A program made the position numbers and the translations under genes. From Anabaena lutea FACHB-196 (GTDB lineage: Bacteria > Cyanobacteriota > Cyanobacteriia > Cyanobacteriales > Nostocaceae): a stretch of DNA of 64,000 bases. Shown here one piece after another: positions 19,673 through 29,521 of the stretch. Within the stretch, counting starts at the first letter, position 1. The number at the start of each line of letters is the position of its first letter. The stretch covers positions 62,001-126,000 of the forward strand of contig NZ_JACJST010000004.1 in assembly GCF_014698305.1 (NCBI RefSeq), given 5' to 3'. The notes beneath the pieces were generated by a model that had not been told where the DNA came from, did not search any database, and saw nothing but the letters and a program-made list of their open reading frames with translations.

Positions 19673-21490
19673 CTAATGCTTAGTCTCTGGTTTTTGATAC
19701 TTACCTGAATGCTTACGGGCAAAATATTCTTCCATAACTTCTAAAATCATGGGTGCAGCAACACTACCACCACCACCACCAGAATGTTCAGCAAAAGCAA
19801 CAATGAGGATTTCCGGCTTATCTGCTGGTGCATAAGCACCGAACCAAGCATGATTTTCTTTCACTCCACGGTTCCAAGCTTCAGCTGTACCACTCTTACC
19901 AGCTACTGGGGGAATCGTGGGTTTATTCAAAGCCTTTCCTGTACCTTCAGATACTACTTTCCGTAGTCCATCACGGAGTATTTTGATGGTTGTCGGTTTC
20001 ATATTTAAAGATTTGCGCCATTTTTTCGCGTCGCCATTGTCTTTGAGTAAATGAGGCTGCACCCGATAACCACCATTAGCAGGTACAGCGAACATCACAG
20101 CCACTTGTAGAGGAGTCGTTTGTAAAGCACCTTGACCAATTGACATATTAATAGAATCGCCTACAGTCCAAGGCATTTTCCAAACTTTCTGTTTCCAGGT
20201 TTCATCAGGAACTAAACCTTTTGCTTCTTCTGTGGAGAACTCAAAGCCCGTTTTTTCACCAAATCCATATTTGCGAGTCCATTCAATCAATTTGGGACCA
20301 CCTACTCCTTTACCAATTTGATAAAAGAATGTATCACTACTCCATTGCATTGCTCCCACAAAACCCAATGGACCAAATCCGGCGTGGTTCCACTCACCAA
20401 ACCTTGTCCCACCAATGGTCAAAGAACCATAGGTTTGTAGCACTGTGTTGGGAGAAAATTTACCCGATTCTAGTCCCGCAGTTGTGGTAACAATTTTAAA
20501 AGTACTAGCAGGAGGAAAGACACTCAAAGCCCGATTTACCAAAGGATGATCCTCTCCTTGGACGGTTTTCCAGTCTTTTTGAGAGAGTGTTTGTTTAGAA
20601 AAAATATTGGGGTCAAACGTAGGATGGGATACCAAGCCTAATACCTCACCGTTATTGGGGTTAAGTGCCACTATTGCCCCATTGCGTTTACCTAAAGCTT
20701 TTTCGGCAGTTTTTTGCAGTTCTACATCTATAGTCAAGTGTAAATCATTACCAGGTTTTGCCTGTTTTTCTCCCAATACCCGCAGCGGTCTACCTGCACC
20801 ATCTACTTCTACTTGTTGACCACCCCATTCACCTCGGAGAGTTTTCTCATAAGCTTTTTCTACACCCATCTGACCAATTACATCTCCTAAACGGTAGCCT
20901 TCAGACTTTCGTTTTTTTAGCTGTTCTGCTGTCAGTTCACGGGTGTAGCCGATGACATGAGCCAATTCTCTACCTTGGGGATAATAACGTACCGCTTCTG
21001 TATTTATTTCTACATCTGTCAATTCGTTTTCGTATTCCTTTAAAGCTGTGACTTGTGCTTCATTTAAGTCACGAGCAATCCGAATCAGGGTAGATGAGTT
21101 AGCTCCTGCTTGTTCTAGTTGAGTTTCCATCTCCTTTTGGGGGATATCGAGCAGTTGACTCAAACGAGGTCCCACCACAGACCAAGAGGGTTTAGTATGT
21201 GCCATAGGCCACAAATACACTGAGCGAGGATAGCGAGTAGTAGCTAACAGTTTGCCATTGCGGTCAAAAATATTGCCCCGTTCTGGTTGTTTGTAAATCA
21301 TGCGAATCCGGTTGGACTCCGCACGTTGTCGGAGTTTTGAGCCGTCAATAATTTGCAAATAAGCTAAACGAGCGCCTATTCCAGATGTCATCAATAAAGT
21401 GAATATAATTAAAAATATTGATTGAGAATTACGCCCGACTGTGCGTGTATTGTTTTGTCCGCCCAGTACAGGTGGTTGAAATAGGGTCAT
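19673..21490 (-). CDS. mrdA: Penicillin-binding protein 2 (peptidoglycan DD-transpeptidase)
   Basis: A class B PBP that cross-links peptidoglycan, probably in lateral wall synthesis. After a short cytoplasmic tail it has one signal-anchor helix (about 24-45), the PBP dimer domain (about 55-230; QPERGNIFDRNGKLLA is typical) and the transpeptidase domain (about 255-595). Catalytic motifs are intact: STFK (Ser329, Lys332), SSD (384-386) in the SxN position as in other PBP2 proteins, and KSGT (532-535). The length of 605 aa is normal. No rodA or mreBCD neighbour is in the window. Confidence 0.92.
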   Translation of the reverse strand: MTLFQPPVLGGQNNTRTVGRNSQSIFLIIFTLLMTSGIGARLAYLQIIDGSKLRQRAESNRIRMIYKQPERGNIFDRNGKLLATTRYPRSVYLWPMAHTKPSWSVVGPRLSQLLDIPQKEMETQLEQAGANSSTLIRIARDLNEAQVTALKEYENELTDVEINTEAVRYYPQGRELAHVIGYTRELTAEQLKKRKSEGYRLGDVIGQMGVEKAYEKTLRGEWGGQQVEVDGAGRPLRVLGEKQAKPGNDLHLTIDVELQKTAEKALGKRNGAIVALNPNNGEVLGLVSHPTFDPNIFSKQTLSQKDWKTVQGEDHPLVNRALSVFPPASTFKIVTTTAGLESGKFSPNTVLQTYGSLTIGGTRFGEWNHAGFGPLGFVGAMQWSSDTFFYQIGKGVGGPKLIEWTRKYGFGEKTGFEFSTEEAKGLVPDETWKQKVWKMPWTVGDSINMSIGQGALQTTPLQVAVMFAVPANGGYRVQPHLLKDNGDAKKWRKSLNMKPTTIKILRDGLRKVVSEGTGKALNKPTIPPVAGKSGTAEAWNRGVKENHAWFGAYAPADKPEILIVAFAEHSGGGGGSVAAPMILEVMEEYFARKHSGKYQKPETKH

Positions 21491-22189
21491 AAGCTTAAGA
21501 GAATTTTACAATTATTAATATACGCAAGTGTTTTGTTAAGATGTCAAACTGATTGGAGACAATACTATACTCCATCACTTCTGTCAATGTTTTGCTCAGG
21601 TGCAAGATACCGCAGGGAACTCTTTTGTTATCGAAACAATCGGGTCTCAAACCGGACTTCGTCCAAAGTTGTTGGAGTGAGGTATAAATCCCCGTTACAA
21701 AAACGGCCTTCTGCCTCTTGCCTTCGTTAAATGACTTTGTTCTTAAATTTTGTACCTCCTGCAACCTGAAATCTGCTGTATGAGCCTCTCATGGGCGCAT
21801 TCTGCACTTAAATCTGACATAAAAGAAACACTGGAAATTGAAAATCTAAAACCTTTACCAGGTAAAGGTTATGAAATATGCTGCTGCAAAATTTGGCAAT
21901 GCTTATTTGATAATGTTAGCACTAGGATCTACATCAATCCTTTGTTCTTGTGTTTTCAGTTGATGATGGCTACTCACTACTACTACTCCTAGCGATCGCT
22001 CCCGGAAACCTGAACAGACAGAATTTATAACCGAAAATGCTACTCAGCATCCAGGGTGAAACAATAGAAAGTATATTTCTAATAAGAGTGTTTTTGCGGA
22101 ATACAATTCCAAGTATGGACTGTAGTCTGCTTAACACCCTACATAGCAAAACTTAAGTTTTCTACAATTAGGGCATTCTACTGAAGAAT
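21491..22189. other. 700-base gap upstream of the pot operon
   Basis: No convincing gene. Short open frames (21495-21764 minus, 21750-21992 plus) lack family features. The region must hold the promoters of the PBP2 gene and, most likely near 22100-22180, of potA. One HIP1-like octamer occurs near 21992. An undetected small RNA cannot be excluded. Confidence 0.4.
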
Positions 22190-23338
22190 ATGGCTCAAAC
22201 TGTGATGCAAAATCAGAGGAGTGTAACGTCTTTTCAACCACTTGATGTTGAACTGCGTAACGTATTCAAATTTTTCAACCAAGAACCAGCTGTACATGGC
22301 GTGGACTTGGATGTGAGACAGGGAGAATTTTTCAGTATTTTAGGCCCTTCTGGTTGCGGTAAAACAACCACACTCCGCTTAATTGCTGGATTTGAAAGAG
22401 TTGATGCAGGTAAGTTGTTAATTCGAGGTCAGTCGATGAGCAATGTACCTCCTTACCGAAGACCTGTAAATACTGTCTTTCAAAGCTATGCGCTGTTTAA
22501 CCACCTCAATGTGTGGGATAACATCGCGTTTGGACTGCGATTGCAAAAATTAACCAAGTCAGAAATTGACAGCAGAGTCATAGAAGCTTTAAAGCTCGTA
22601 AAAATGGAAAGTTTGCGATCGCGCTTACCCTCTCAACTTTCTGGTGGTCAACAGCAACGGGTAGCCTTAGCTAGAGCTTTGGTGAATCGTCCCGCAGTCT
22701 TACTTCTAGATGAGCCATTGGGAGCATTAGACCTCAAACTCCGCAAAGAAATGCAGATTGAGTTATCAAATTTACACAAAGATTTAGGATTAACATTTGT
22801 GATGGTGACACATGATCAAGAAGAAGCACTATGCTTATCTGATCGCATCGCCGTTATGAATCAAGGCAAAATTGAGCAAATTGGGACTCCCAGCGAAATT
22901 TACGAACATCCCCACACACCCTTTGTTGCCGATTTTATTGGCGATACAAATCTATTCAGCGGTGAAATCACGACGGTAGACCCAGAATGGGTGAAAATTT
23001 TGACAAAAACCGGACTCTCTATTGTCACCGCACGTTTAGAAGATACACCAACTGAATTATTACAAGCAGTAGTCATCAGTGTCCGCCCAGAAAAAATTCA
23101 GATTTCCCTTTATCAACCGAATCTGCCCACAAACTGCTTTGAAGGTAGGCTAGTCAATGTCATGTATTTGGGTACTCATATTAATTATGTTGTGGAATTG
23201 GTCAACGGCATAAATATCAATGTCTTACAACCCAATACCTTTGGTAGCTTACCAGACCGTGACACACCCATTTATATTTGGTGGGCAGAAACTGACTGTA
23301 TTGCTATTAGTCAAGAATCAAGAACCAACATTTCATAA
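22190..23338 (+). CDS. potA: Spermidine/putrescine ABC transporter ATP-binding protein PotA
   Basis: The ATPase drives polyamine import. Walker A is GPSGCGKTT (52-60), the Q-loop FQSYALF (97-103), the signature LSGGQQQR (150-157), Walker B LLLDEP (171-176) and the H-loop MVTHDQEEA. The C-terminal part (about 245-375) is the TOBE regulatory domain (VRPEKIQIS). At 382 aa it is full length. It is the first gene of potA-potD-potB, with potD starting 12 bases after its stop. Specificity is inferred from potD; related Fe3+ or thiamine ATPases look similar. Confidence 0.9.
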   Translation: MAQTVMQNQRSVTSFQPLDVELRNVFKFFNQEPAVHGVDLDVRQGEFFSILGPSGCGKTTTLRLIAGFERVDAGKLLIRGQSMSNVPPYRRPVNTVFQSYALFNHLNVWDNIAFGLRLQKLTKSEIDSRVIEALKLVKMESLRSRLPSQLSGGQQQRVALARALVNRPAVLLLDEPLGALDLKLRKEMQIELSNLHKDLGLTFVMVTHDQEEALCLSDRIAVMNQGKIEQIGTPSEIYEHPHTPFVADFIGDTNLFSGEITTVDPEWVKILTKTGLSIVTARLEDTPTELLQAVVISVRPEKIQISLYQPNLPTNCFEGRLVNVMYLGTHINYVVELVNGININVLQPNTFGSLPDRDTPIYIWWAETDCIAISQESRTNIS

Positions 23339-23349
23339 TTTGATAACTA

Positions 23350-24432
23350 ATGACTAACAGAAGGCAATTTCTGAAAAAAATGGCGGTGCTTTCTAGCCTT
23401 TCTTTAAGTGGTTGTGGCTGGAGATTAGCTAATGTAGGCGCTAATTACACTGGTTCAGGTCAAAGCGACGAACTACATTTATATACATGGACGCAGTATA
23501 CTGATCAAGAATTACTATCCACTTTTACTGCCCAAACTGGCATGAAAGTAGCGGCGGATGTATATGATTCTAATGATGTCATGCTGGCTAAGTTACAAGC
23601 TGGAGGTGGTAGCGCTTACAGCATTATTTATCCATCTGATTACATGGTGCAGAAGATGGTAGATAAAAATTTGCTCACTCCCATCAATCATGAACGCTTA
23701 ATTGGGTTAAGCAATTTATTCCCACAATTTCAGAATCCTAGTTATGACCCTTCTAACGGTTATAGTATTCCCTTCAATTGGGGAACAACGGGTTTACTTT
23801 ACAACTCGGAAAAACTTCCAACTGCACCAGAAGATTGGGAATATCTTTGGCAAAATAAAGATAAACTTCAGAAGAAAATGACTTTACTTAATGATGTGCG
23901 GGAGGTAATCGGTGCAACCTTGCGGATGCTAGGTTATTCCTATAATTCAGAAAATGAAACAGAAATCAAACAAGCTTATGAGAAATTGAAAGAACTCAAA
24001 CCGGCAATTGCTGCTTTTGATACTGATGCTTGGAAAAATCAAATTCTGGCAGGAGATTTATTATTAGCTATGTGTTACTCTGCTGATGCAGTGAAGATAT
24101 CTAAAGAAAACCCCAAGCTGAAATTTGTAATTCCTCGTAGTGGTTCCTCTTTATGGACAGACACTATTGTAATTCCTAAAACATCTCCTAATGTCGCTGG
24201 AGCTTATGCTTGGATTAACTTGATTTTGCGACCAGAAGTTGCGGCTCAAATCAGTGAAAGACTAAATATTTCTACTCCCAATCGTGCGGGATTTGAGCAA
24301 TTACCAAAACAGCTTCAAGATAATACTAATTTATTTCCTCCAGCATCACTTTTAGAAAAGTGTGAAAGATTGACTCCTGTCGGTAAGTTTGAAGAAGTTT
24401 ATGACCGCTACTGGACTCAATTACTAGCTTAA
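23350..24432 (+). CDS. potD: Polyamine-binding lipoprotein PotD
   Basis: The periplasmic solute-binding component. The N-terminus TNRRQFLKKMA looks like a Tat signal and is followed by a lipobox, LSLSGC, with the lipid-attached Cys22. The mature part shows the PotD/F pattern: ELHLYTWTQYTDQELLSTF, YDSNDVMLAKLQAGG, YDIIYPSDYMV-like YSIIYPSDYMV, and IPFNWGTTGLLYN. The length of 360 aa is normal. It follows potA by 11 bases and precedes the permease, so the three are almost certainly co-transcribed. Confidence 0.9.
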   Translation: MTNRRQFLKKMAVLSSLSLSGCGWRLANVGANYTGSGQSDELHLYTWTQYTDQELLSTFTAQTGMKVAADVYDSNDVMLAKLQAGGGSAYSIIYPSDYMVQKMVDKNLLTPINHERLIGLSNLFPQFQNPSYDPSNGYSIPFNWGTTGLLYNSEKLPTAPEDWEYLWQNKDKLQKKMTLLNDVREVIGATLRMLGYSYNSENETEIKQAYEKLKELKPAIAAFDTDAWKNQILAGDLLLAMCYSADAVKISKENPKLKFVIPRSGSSLWTDTIVIPKTSPNVAGAYAWINLILRPEVAAQISERLNISTPNRAGFEQLPKQLQDNTNLFPPASLLEKCERLTPVGKFEEVYDRYWTQLLA

Positions 24433-24488
24433 AGTCAAGAAGTAAACATCTATATTCTCGCTCTTAAATCTAAAATTGGTATCAGGCT

Positions 24489-25400
24489 GTGCCTATTCAA
24501 AGTAATAATTCCCAACTAGACTCTTCTATCAATATAGCTAAATCACAGAAGTTAGAACGCCATCGTTTTAATTTGCTTCCCCCTTTGGCGCTACTTGCAC
24601 CATCTGGAATTTGGTTATTATTATTGTTGTTGTTGCCAACATTAATAATTTTTCAGTTGAGTTTAGTGCCAAATATTCGACCAGGAGATTTGGTAAATCC
24701 CAGTGGATTGAATAACTACATTCGCATCCTTGAACCAATTTATTTAAAAGTCATATTTCATTCGTTATTTTTGGCAATTAGTACTACCATTAGTTGTTTA
24801 ATTTTAGGGTTTCCTGTTGCTTATTGGATTGCTCAAATAGCTCCAAAGCGCTGGCGAAATTTGCTGCTATTAGGTTTTGTCTTGCCTTTATGGACTTCTT
24901 CCCTACTGCGTTCTTATGCCTGGATTACAATTTTGCGTCCAACGGGATTATTAAACAGTTTACTCACCAGTGTAGGTTTACCAGCTTTAGAATTGCTTAA
25001 CCGCAATCCAGCGGTATTAATTGGCATGAGTTACAGTTTATTACCTTATATGGTTTTAGTGTTGTATGCTTCTTTGGAAAAACTAGACCAGCAATTGTTA
25101 GAAGCAGCAGCTGATTTGGGTGCAAATCCCATCCAAACTTTTTGGCAAGTAACTGTACCTCAAGTGTTTCCCGGTATCGCTGCTGGTTCTCTTTTGGTAT
25201 TTATTACAGCACTAGGGGATTTTATTGATCCAGAATTGTTGGGAGGTGCTTCGAGTATGACAGCAGCAAGGTTAGTTTATAATCAGTTTCTGGGAGCTAC
25301 TCAAAATTGGGGTTTTGGTTCAGCTTTGAGTATGACGTTGATTATGGTTGTCAGTATTGCGTTAGCGGTAGCTTACCGAAGGTATCGCACTTTTGATTAA
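24489..25400 (+). CDS. potB: Polyamine ABC transporter permease PotB
   Basis: The membrane-spanning subunit, 303 aa with six helices. The EAA loop reads LLEAAADLGANPIQTFWQVTVPQ; PSGIWLLLLLLLPTLIIFQLS near the N-terminus and ALGDFIDPELLGG are typical of PotB/PotH. The start is a GTG at 24489. Characterised polyamine importers need two permeases, PotB and PotC; no potC follows. The next plus-strand space holds a MITE-like repeat and then genes on the other strand. The partner may be encoded elsewhere. Confidence 0.85.
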   Translation: MPIQSNNSQLDSSINIAKSQKLERHRFNLLPPLALLAPSGIWLLLLLLLPTLIIFQLSLVPNIRPGDLVNPSGLNNYIRILEPIYLKVIFHSLFLAISTTISCLILGFPVAYWIAQIAPKRWRNLLLLGFVLPLWTSSLLRSYAWITILRPTGLLNSLLTSVGLPALELLNRNPAVLIGMSYSLLPYMVLVLYASLEKLDQQLLEAAADLGANPIQTFWQVTVPQVFPGIAAGSLLVFITALGDFIDPELLGGASSMTAARLVYNQFLGATQNWGFGSALSMTLIMVVSIALAVAYRRYRTFD

Positions 25401-25510
25401 ATTTGGTGAAGTCAAACCCAAACAATCACAATGATCTGCAAAAATCGAAAATCTGGAAATTCTTTACCGGAGGCAGATGGGGATAAGAGTCAAAAGTAGA
25501 CACACAAGGA

Positions 25511-25620
25511 AATATAGCAATTCCCATTTAAGTGAGGTACAAGCAGTAACAATTAAACGGAGATGGACGCAGATAGACGCAGATGATTTTGTACTTCATT
25601 AGACTAGGAAACGCTATATT
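25511..25620. repeat. MITE-like element, family B, copy 1
   Basis: Imperfect terminal inverted repeats of about 30 bases (aatatagcaattcccattta to ggtac at 25511-25540; gtacttc to aacgctatatt at 25591-25620) flank a core with tandem gacgcagata units. The same layout occurs at 44673-44783. It lies between the convergent potB and CheA genes. Confidence 0.6.
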
Positions 25621-25646
25621 CAACCTTTTTGTGATTTGTCAGATAT

Positions 25647-28600
25647 TTATCTAGCTACTGTCATTGTTACCTGATTTAAATCTTCCATACCTCTGTTCGC
25701 TAAATGATTAACAGTAGAGATAAACTCATTCTCTAAATAAGGCTTAGTTAAATAAGCAGTTGCACCCAATTCTTGAGCCAGTTGACGATGTTTTTCTGAA
25801 CTGCGAGAAGTGAGAATCACTACTGGTTTTTTAGCTAAATCTGGGTTTTGACGAATATTACTTAATAATTCAAATCCATTCATGCGTGGCATCTCTAAAT
25901 CAGAGATGATAACTTCAATTTCTGGATGTAAATGCAACTGATCTAGCGCTTCTACCCCATTTTGTGATTGTATTACTTGATAACCACATTTTTGTAAAGT
26001 CAGAGAAATAGTTTGTCGGACACTAATGGCATCATCTATGACCAAAACTACTTTTGGTAATTTGTTAGTTATTCCTACATGAGAAATTGGTTGAGTTTCT
26101 CTACTATTTTTGGGAGTAGATGCAGCTAGTAGAGGTGTAGATTCAATAGTATCCTCCGACATAGGCAAGGCTTGTTTTTTAGATACAGGACTTGTTGGCA
26201 GTCTCCTGACATCAAGTGTAGCCTGCATCTGCTGAGAATCTACAAGCAGAGTCCCATCAATTACTAAGATGAGGTTGCCATTAGCGAGGCTACTACAACC
26301 ATAAATATATTTTGGTGGAGTAATGGCATTTCCTAAAGGTCTGATTACTAATTCTTGTTCACCAATAATTTGATCAACCTCTAAACCAAAAACTCCCTGA
26401 TTTCGCCGGAGTAAAAGCACAGGATTTTTCATTATTTCTGTGTCAGGAGTGGTGGGTATAGTGTTTAAATAACTGCCAACTAGTGACCCATTGTAATACA
26501 TCAAATTTGACAGTTTCAGAAGGCTGACTATCTGTTCGTCCTCACCTGAATGCCAATGCAAAATCTGTTTGCCTTCAAACTCTTTGATTTGCTGTGCAGA
26601 GGGAATTAATATTTTTTCGATACTATCTAGCAGTAAGGCATAAACAACACCCCCTGCCTGGACTAACATTAGTTTATCTGTGGTCATAGAAAAAGGGATT
26701 TTAAGTATGAATGTTGTTCCTTGATGAGGCGATGATTGAACGGAAATCAAGCCATTGAGGGAGTGTAACTGAGTACGGACAATATCTAATCCCATACCGC
26801 GTCCAGAAATTTCATTTACTCTACCCGCAGTAGAAAATCCTGGTGAAAACATCATTTCTATCAGTTCAGATTCAGTCGGATTATGCAAATATCCTTGAGC
26901 ATCATCACCTGGAATCAGATTAAGTTCAATAGCTCTCTTACGAATACTTTCTAAGTTCAAACCTTGACCATCATCCCGAACTTCGATCACAGTTTGACTT
27001 CCCTGATGGTAGGCACAAATTTCTATTACACCTTGTTCATTTTTGCCAAGATCACGGCGAATGTGTGGAGCTTCAATACCATGATCAAAAGCATTACGGA
27101 CTAGTTGTAATAACGGATCATATAATTTTTCAGCAATGGCTTTATCTATAAGAACTTGTGTACCAGTAAGTTTTAATTCTACGAATTTTGCATAAACATT
27201 TCCTAGCTTATTCACCATTTGCGGAAAGCGATTGAGGATAGTTCCCAAAGGCAACATCCTTGCATCTACCAAATTATCTATGATGCTCAAAGTTAAATTA
27301 TGTTTTTTCTCTCCAATTTGAGTAGATTGTCTCATGAGTAAGTCAAGCGACTCAGCGGTTTCTTGTAGTTGCAATGTTTCTTCTAGTGCTTCATGTAATG
27401 TCAGATGATATTCTGTATATACATCCATTTCTAGAGCATCAAACTGCACAGCAGAAACTTTGTGTGTGTTGTATGTAGGAAAATTATTTCCCTGTAACGG
27501 CAAATCACGCAATTGATTCAAAACTGATTGATGTTGGCTGAGTTGCTGACTTAATCGTTCAATCAAGTCTATAATTTGTTCATCATATAAAGTCCGACGT
27601 TTTTGGTAAATTAGCAATTCTCCTGCTAAATAATTCAGACGTTGCAATCCATCTACATCAACTCGCACAAAAGCAGGTTGGCGAGAATTTTTACTAGGAG
27701 AATTTAGGGATTTATCTTCTATTTGCCTATTAACTTCTTTAGCATCATCAGCAACAATTTCTAGTCCTACTTCAGGAATATTTGTAAATACCTGATCGCT
27801 GACAACTGAGGATGTAACACTTTCTAAATAATGATCATTTTTAATATCTTCTACTGTCTGGGTAATGACAGATTCATTGCTCATGTCTGAGAGAGTTTCT
27901 CCTCCCCATATCGATTCGAGTAAACTATGATCAGTGGGATGATCTATGGGAGGAAATACTTCTTTGATAACCAGCAATTCTTGTAGCTTAGGTTTATCAA
28001 GCCATTTTTTTTCTTGATCAGTTACTGGAGGATAATTTTTATATTCATTTCCTACTTGACGAATCTGCTTTTTTAGGTTTTGGATGATAGAGATAACACC
28101 ATCATTTTTTACAGATAAATATTCAAATCTGGCTAAGTCTAGGAGAATAATTAAAACTACACCTCGGCGATAAAGACAAAGGTTATGGCTATCTTTTTCA
28201 TCTTCGACAAAAGCTAGAAATTGATCTAACCAACTTTTAATATAATTGAGTGGATTATTATTGAGACTGATTTTAGGAATCAGCAAATTTAAACTCAGTT
28301 CAGTTTCTGGTATGTCTTGCTGGTGATTAAACCAGCCCAAAATGTAGCGAATTACTTTTAAAGTAAACTTGGCATTTGCTGGTTTTAGATGCTCATTATT
28401 TTTGCCGTCAGATGTAATTAAAAATTGGTAAAATTCGGTTGTCAGGCTGAAAAATTGGGTAGCAAAAGATTTAGTTGTGGGTACAATGAATGACTCGTTT
28501 TTTGGTACTCTAACTAATGAACTATTAGGAGATGTAATAGGTGATTCCTGTTTTGTGACTTTCGCCAGTGTTTGCAAAGCTAAAGAAGGTGAACCACCAG

Positions 28601-29342
28601 AAATACGATCGCCTGCTAAAACTTCTTTCTGTGACTTTTGTAAATCAGCTAAGGCGATTTCAGCAATTTGGCGCGCTTCTTGGGGATTGGCTTCCAAAGC
28701 GGACATGATTGTGCAAGCAAGTTCTTTCAAACCTGGTAGATTTAACGATTCTGCTAAACCTAGAAATACATCAAGTTGGGAGTGTAAAACCTCTATTAAT
28801 TCTTCATTATTGAGTGGCTTAAGCAGGGATTCAGAAATAGTTTCTAAGCGTTGTTTTACTCCTACTTCAAAGATAGACTGGACAATATCAAATCCTAATT
28901 CTTCAGAAGTTGGAATATGAGATTCAGACCCAAAAGCATCACCTAATTTTGTTTGTAATTGGGCAAATACTGAAGTTGCTCGCTGAAGAAGTTCCTCGCT
29001 ATTAATATTACTTGCTGTTAGTTCGGCGGTGACAGCTAACTGAAGACATTCGTAAGCTTCTAATAGAAGTGTTTGTAATTCATTATTTATGACTACATCT
29101 GGACTATAAAGAGCCTTAAATATATCTTCTAACGAATGGGCTATCATTTTGATAGTATCTAACCCAACAGTAGCTGCTCCACCCTTAATCGTGTGAGTTG
29201 CTCGCATTAAATTATGAACTTTAGCAATACTATAACTTTCGGCTAAAGTAAATAAATCCTGTTCAATTGCTTGTAATAGTTCTGGGGTTTCAGCGAGAAA
29301 ATAAGCATAGCCCTGTTCCCGAATCTCATTGTCTGTAATCAT
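25647..29342 (-). CDS. pixL: Hybrid CheA-like histidine kinase (PixL type)
   Basis: The central kinase of a chemotaxis-like pathway. Domains in order: Hpt (about 1-125) with the phosphorylatable His50 in RATHTIKGGAATVG; a long linker to about 560; a dimerisation region (about 565-700); HATPase_c (about 740-880) with the N-box LVRNAFDHGIE, DDGQGLN and GRGMGLDIVRTQL; a CheW-like domain (about 890-1040); and a C-terminal receiver (about 1095-1220) with phospho-acceptor Asp near 1147 (VIISDLEMPRMNGFELL). The protein is 1231 aa. It is the last gene of the five-gene minus-strand cluster, 179 bases after the receptor gene, and that gap contains a large hairpin. Confidence 0.9.
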   Translation of the reverse strand: MITDNEIREQGYAYFLAETPELLQAIEQDLFTLAESYSIAKVHNLMRATHTIKGGAATVGLDTIKMIAHSLEDIFKALYSPDVVINNELQTLLLEAYECLQLAVTAELTASNINSEELLQRATSVFAQLQTKLGDAFGSESHIPTSEELGFDIVQSIFEVGVKQRLETISESLLKPLNNEELIEVLHSQLDVFLGLAESLNLPGLKELACTIMSALEANPQEARQIAEIALADLQKSQKEVLAGDRISGGSPSLALQTLAKVTKQESPITSPNSSLVRVPKNESFIVPTTKSFATQFFSLTTEFYQFLITSDGKNNEHLKPANAKFTLKVIRYILGWFNHQQDIPETELSLNLLIPKISLNNNPLNYIKSWLDQFLAFVEDEKDSHNLCLYRRGVVLIILLDLARFEYLSVKNDGVISIIQNLKKQIRQVGNEYKNYPPVTDQEKKWLDKPKLQELLVIKEVFPPIDHPTDHSLLESIWGGETLSDMSNESVITQTVEDIKNDHYLESVTSSVVSDQVFTNIPEVGLEIVADDAKEVNRQIEDKSLNSPSKNSRQPAFVRVDVDGLQRLNYLAGELLIYQKRRTLYDEQIIDLIERLSQQLSQHQSVLNQLRDLPLQGNNFPTYNTHKVSAVQFDALEMDVYTEYHLTLHEALEETLQLQETAESLDLLMRQSTQIGEKKHNLTLSIIDNLVDARMLPLGTILNRFPQMVNKLGNVYAKFVELKLTGTQVLIDKAIAEKLYDPLLQLVRNAFDHGIEAPHIRRDLGKNEQGVIEICAYHQGSQTVIEVRDDGQGLNLESIRKRAIELNLIPGDDAQGYLHNPTESELIEMMFSPGFSTAGRVNEISGRGMGLDIVRTQLHSLNGLISVQSSPHQGTTFILKIPFSMTTDKLMLVQAGGVVYALLLDSIEKILIPSAQQIKEFEGKQILHWHSGEDEQIVSLLKLSNLMYYNGSLVGSYLNTIPTTPDTEIMKNPVLLLRRNQGVFGLEVDQIIGEQELVIRPLGNAITPPKYIYGCSSLANGNLILVIDGTLLVDSQQMQATLDVRRLPTSPVSKKQALPMSEDTIESTPLLAASTPKNSRETQPISHVGITNKLPKVVLVIDDAISVRQTISLTLQKCGYQVIQSQNGVEALDQLHLHPEIEVIISDLEMPRMNGFELLSNIRQNPDLAKKPVVILTSRSSEKHRQLAQELGATAYLTKPYLENEFISTVNHLANRGMEDLNQVTMTVAR

Positions 29343-29448
29343 AATCTTTTGGTTTATTTTTTTGATTTTGGTTGATGTTAATTCATCCCAATGTTGGATT
29401 GTATATTTTCAATGTTCAATTTTTAATTACCAGCCATAGATAAAATGG

Positions 29449-29499
29449 GTAGAGCAGGCGATCAGCCTGCCAATAACAGGTAAATATTGCCTGTTCTAC
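29449..29499. repeat. Nested hairpin between the receptor and CheA genes
   Basis: The outer arms gtagagcagg (29449-29458) and cctgttctac (29490-29499) pair with one mismatch; inside, gcaggc (29454-29459) pairs with gcctgc (29465-29470). The structure lies 22 bases after the receptor stop codon (minus-strand sense) and could dampen read-through into the kinase gene. It could also simply be a dispersed repeat. Confidence 0.5.
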
Positions 29500-29521
29500 C
29501 TCACACTTAGAAAAGTCGGGA

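Noticed and set aside
21495-21764. Minus-strand frame of 89 codons between the PBP2 gene and the pot operon
   Set aside because: It resembles the translated repeat wording common in nostocalean gaps (KSFNEGKRQKA) rather than a protein family.
21750-21992. Plus-strand frame of 80 codons in the same gap
   Set aside because: Cys- and Tyr-rich, without motif or ribosome binding site; judged chance.
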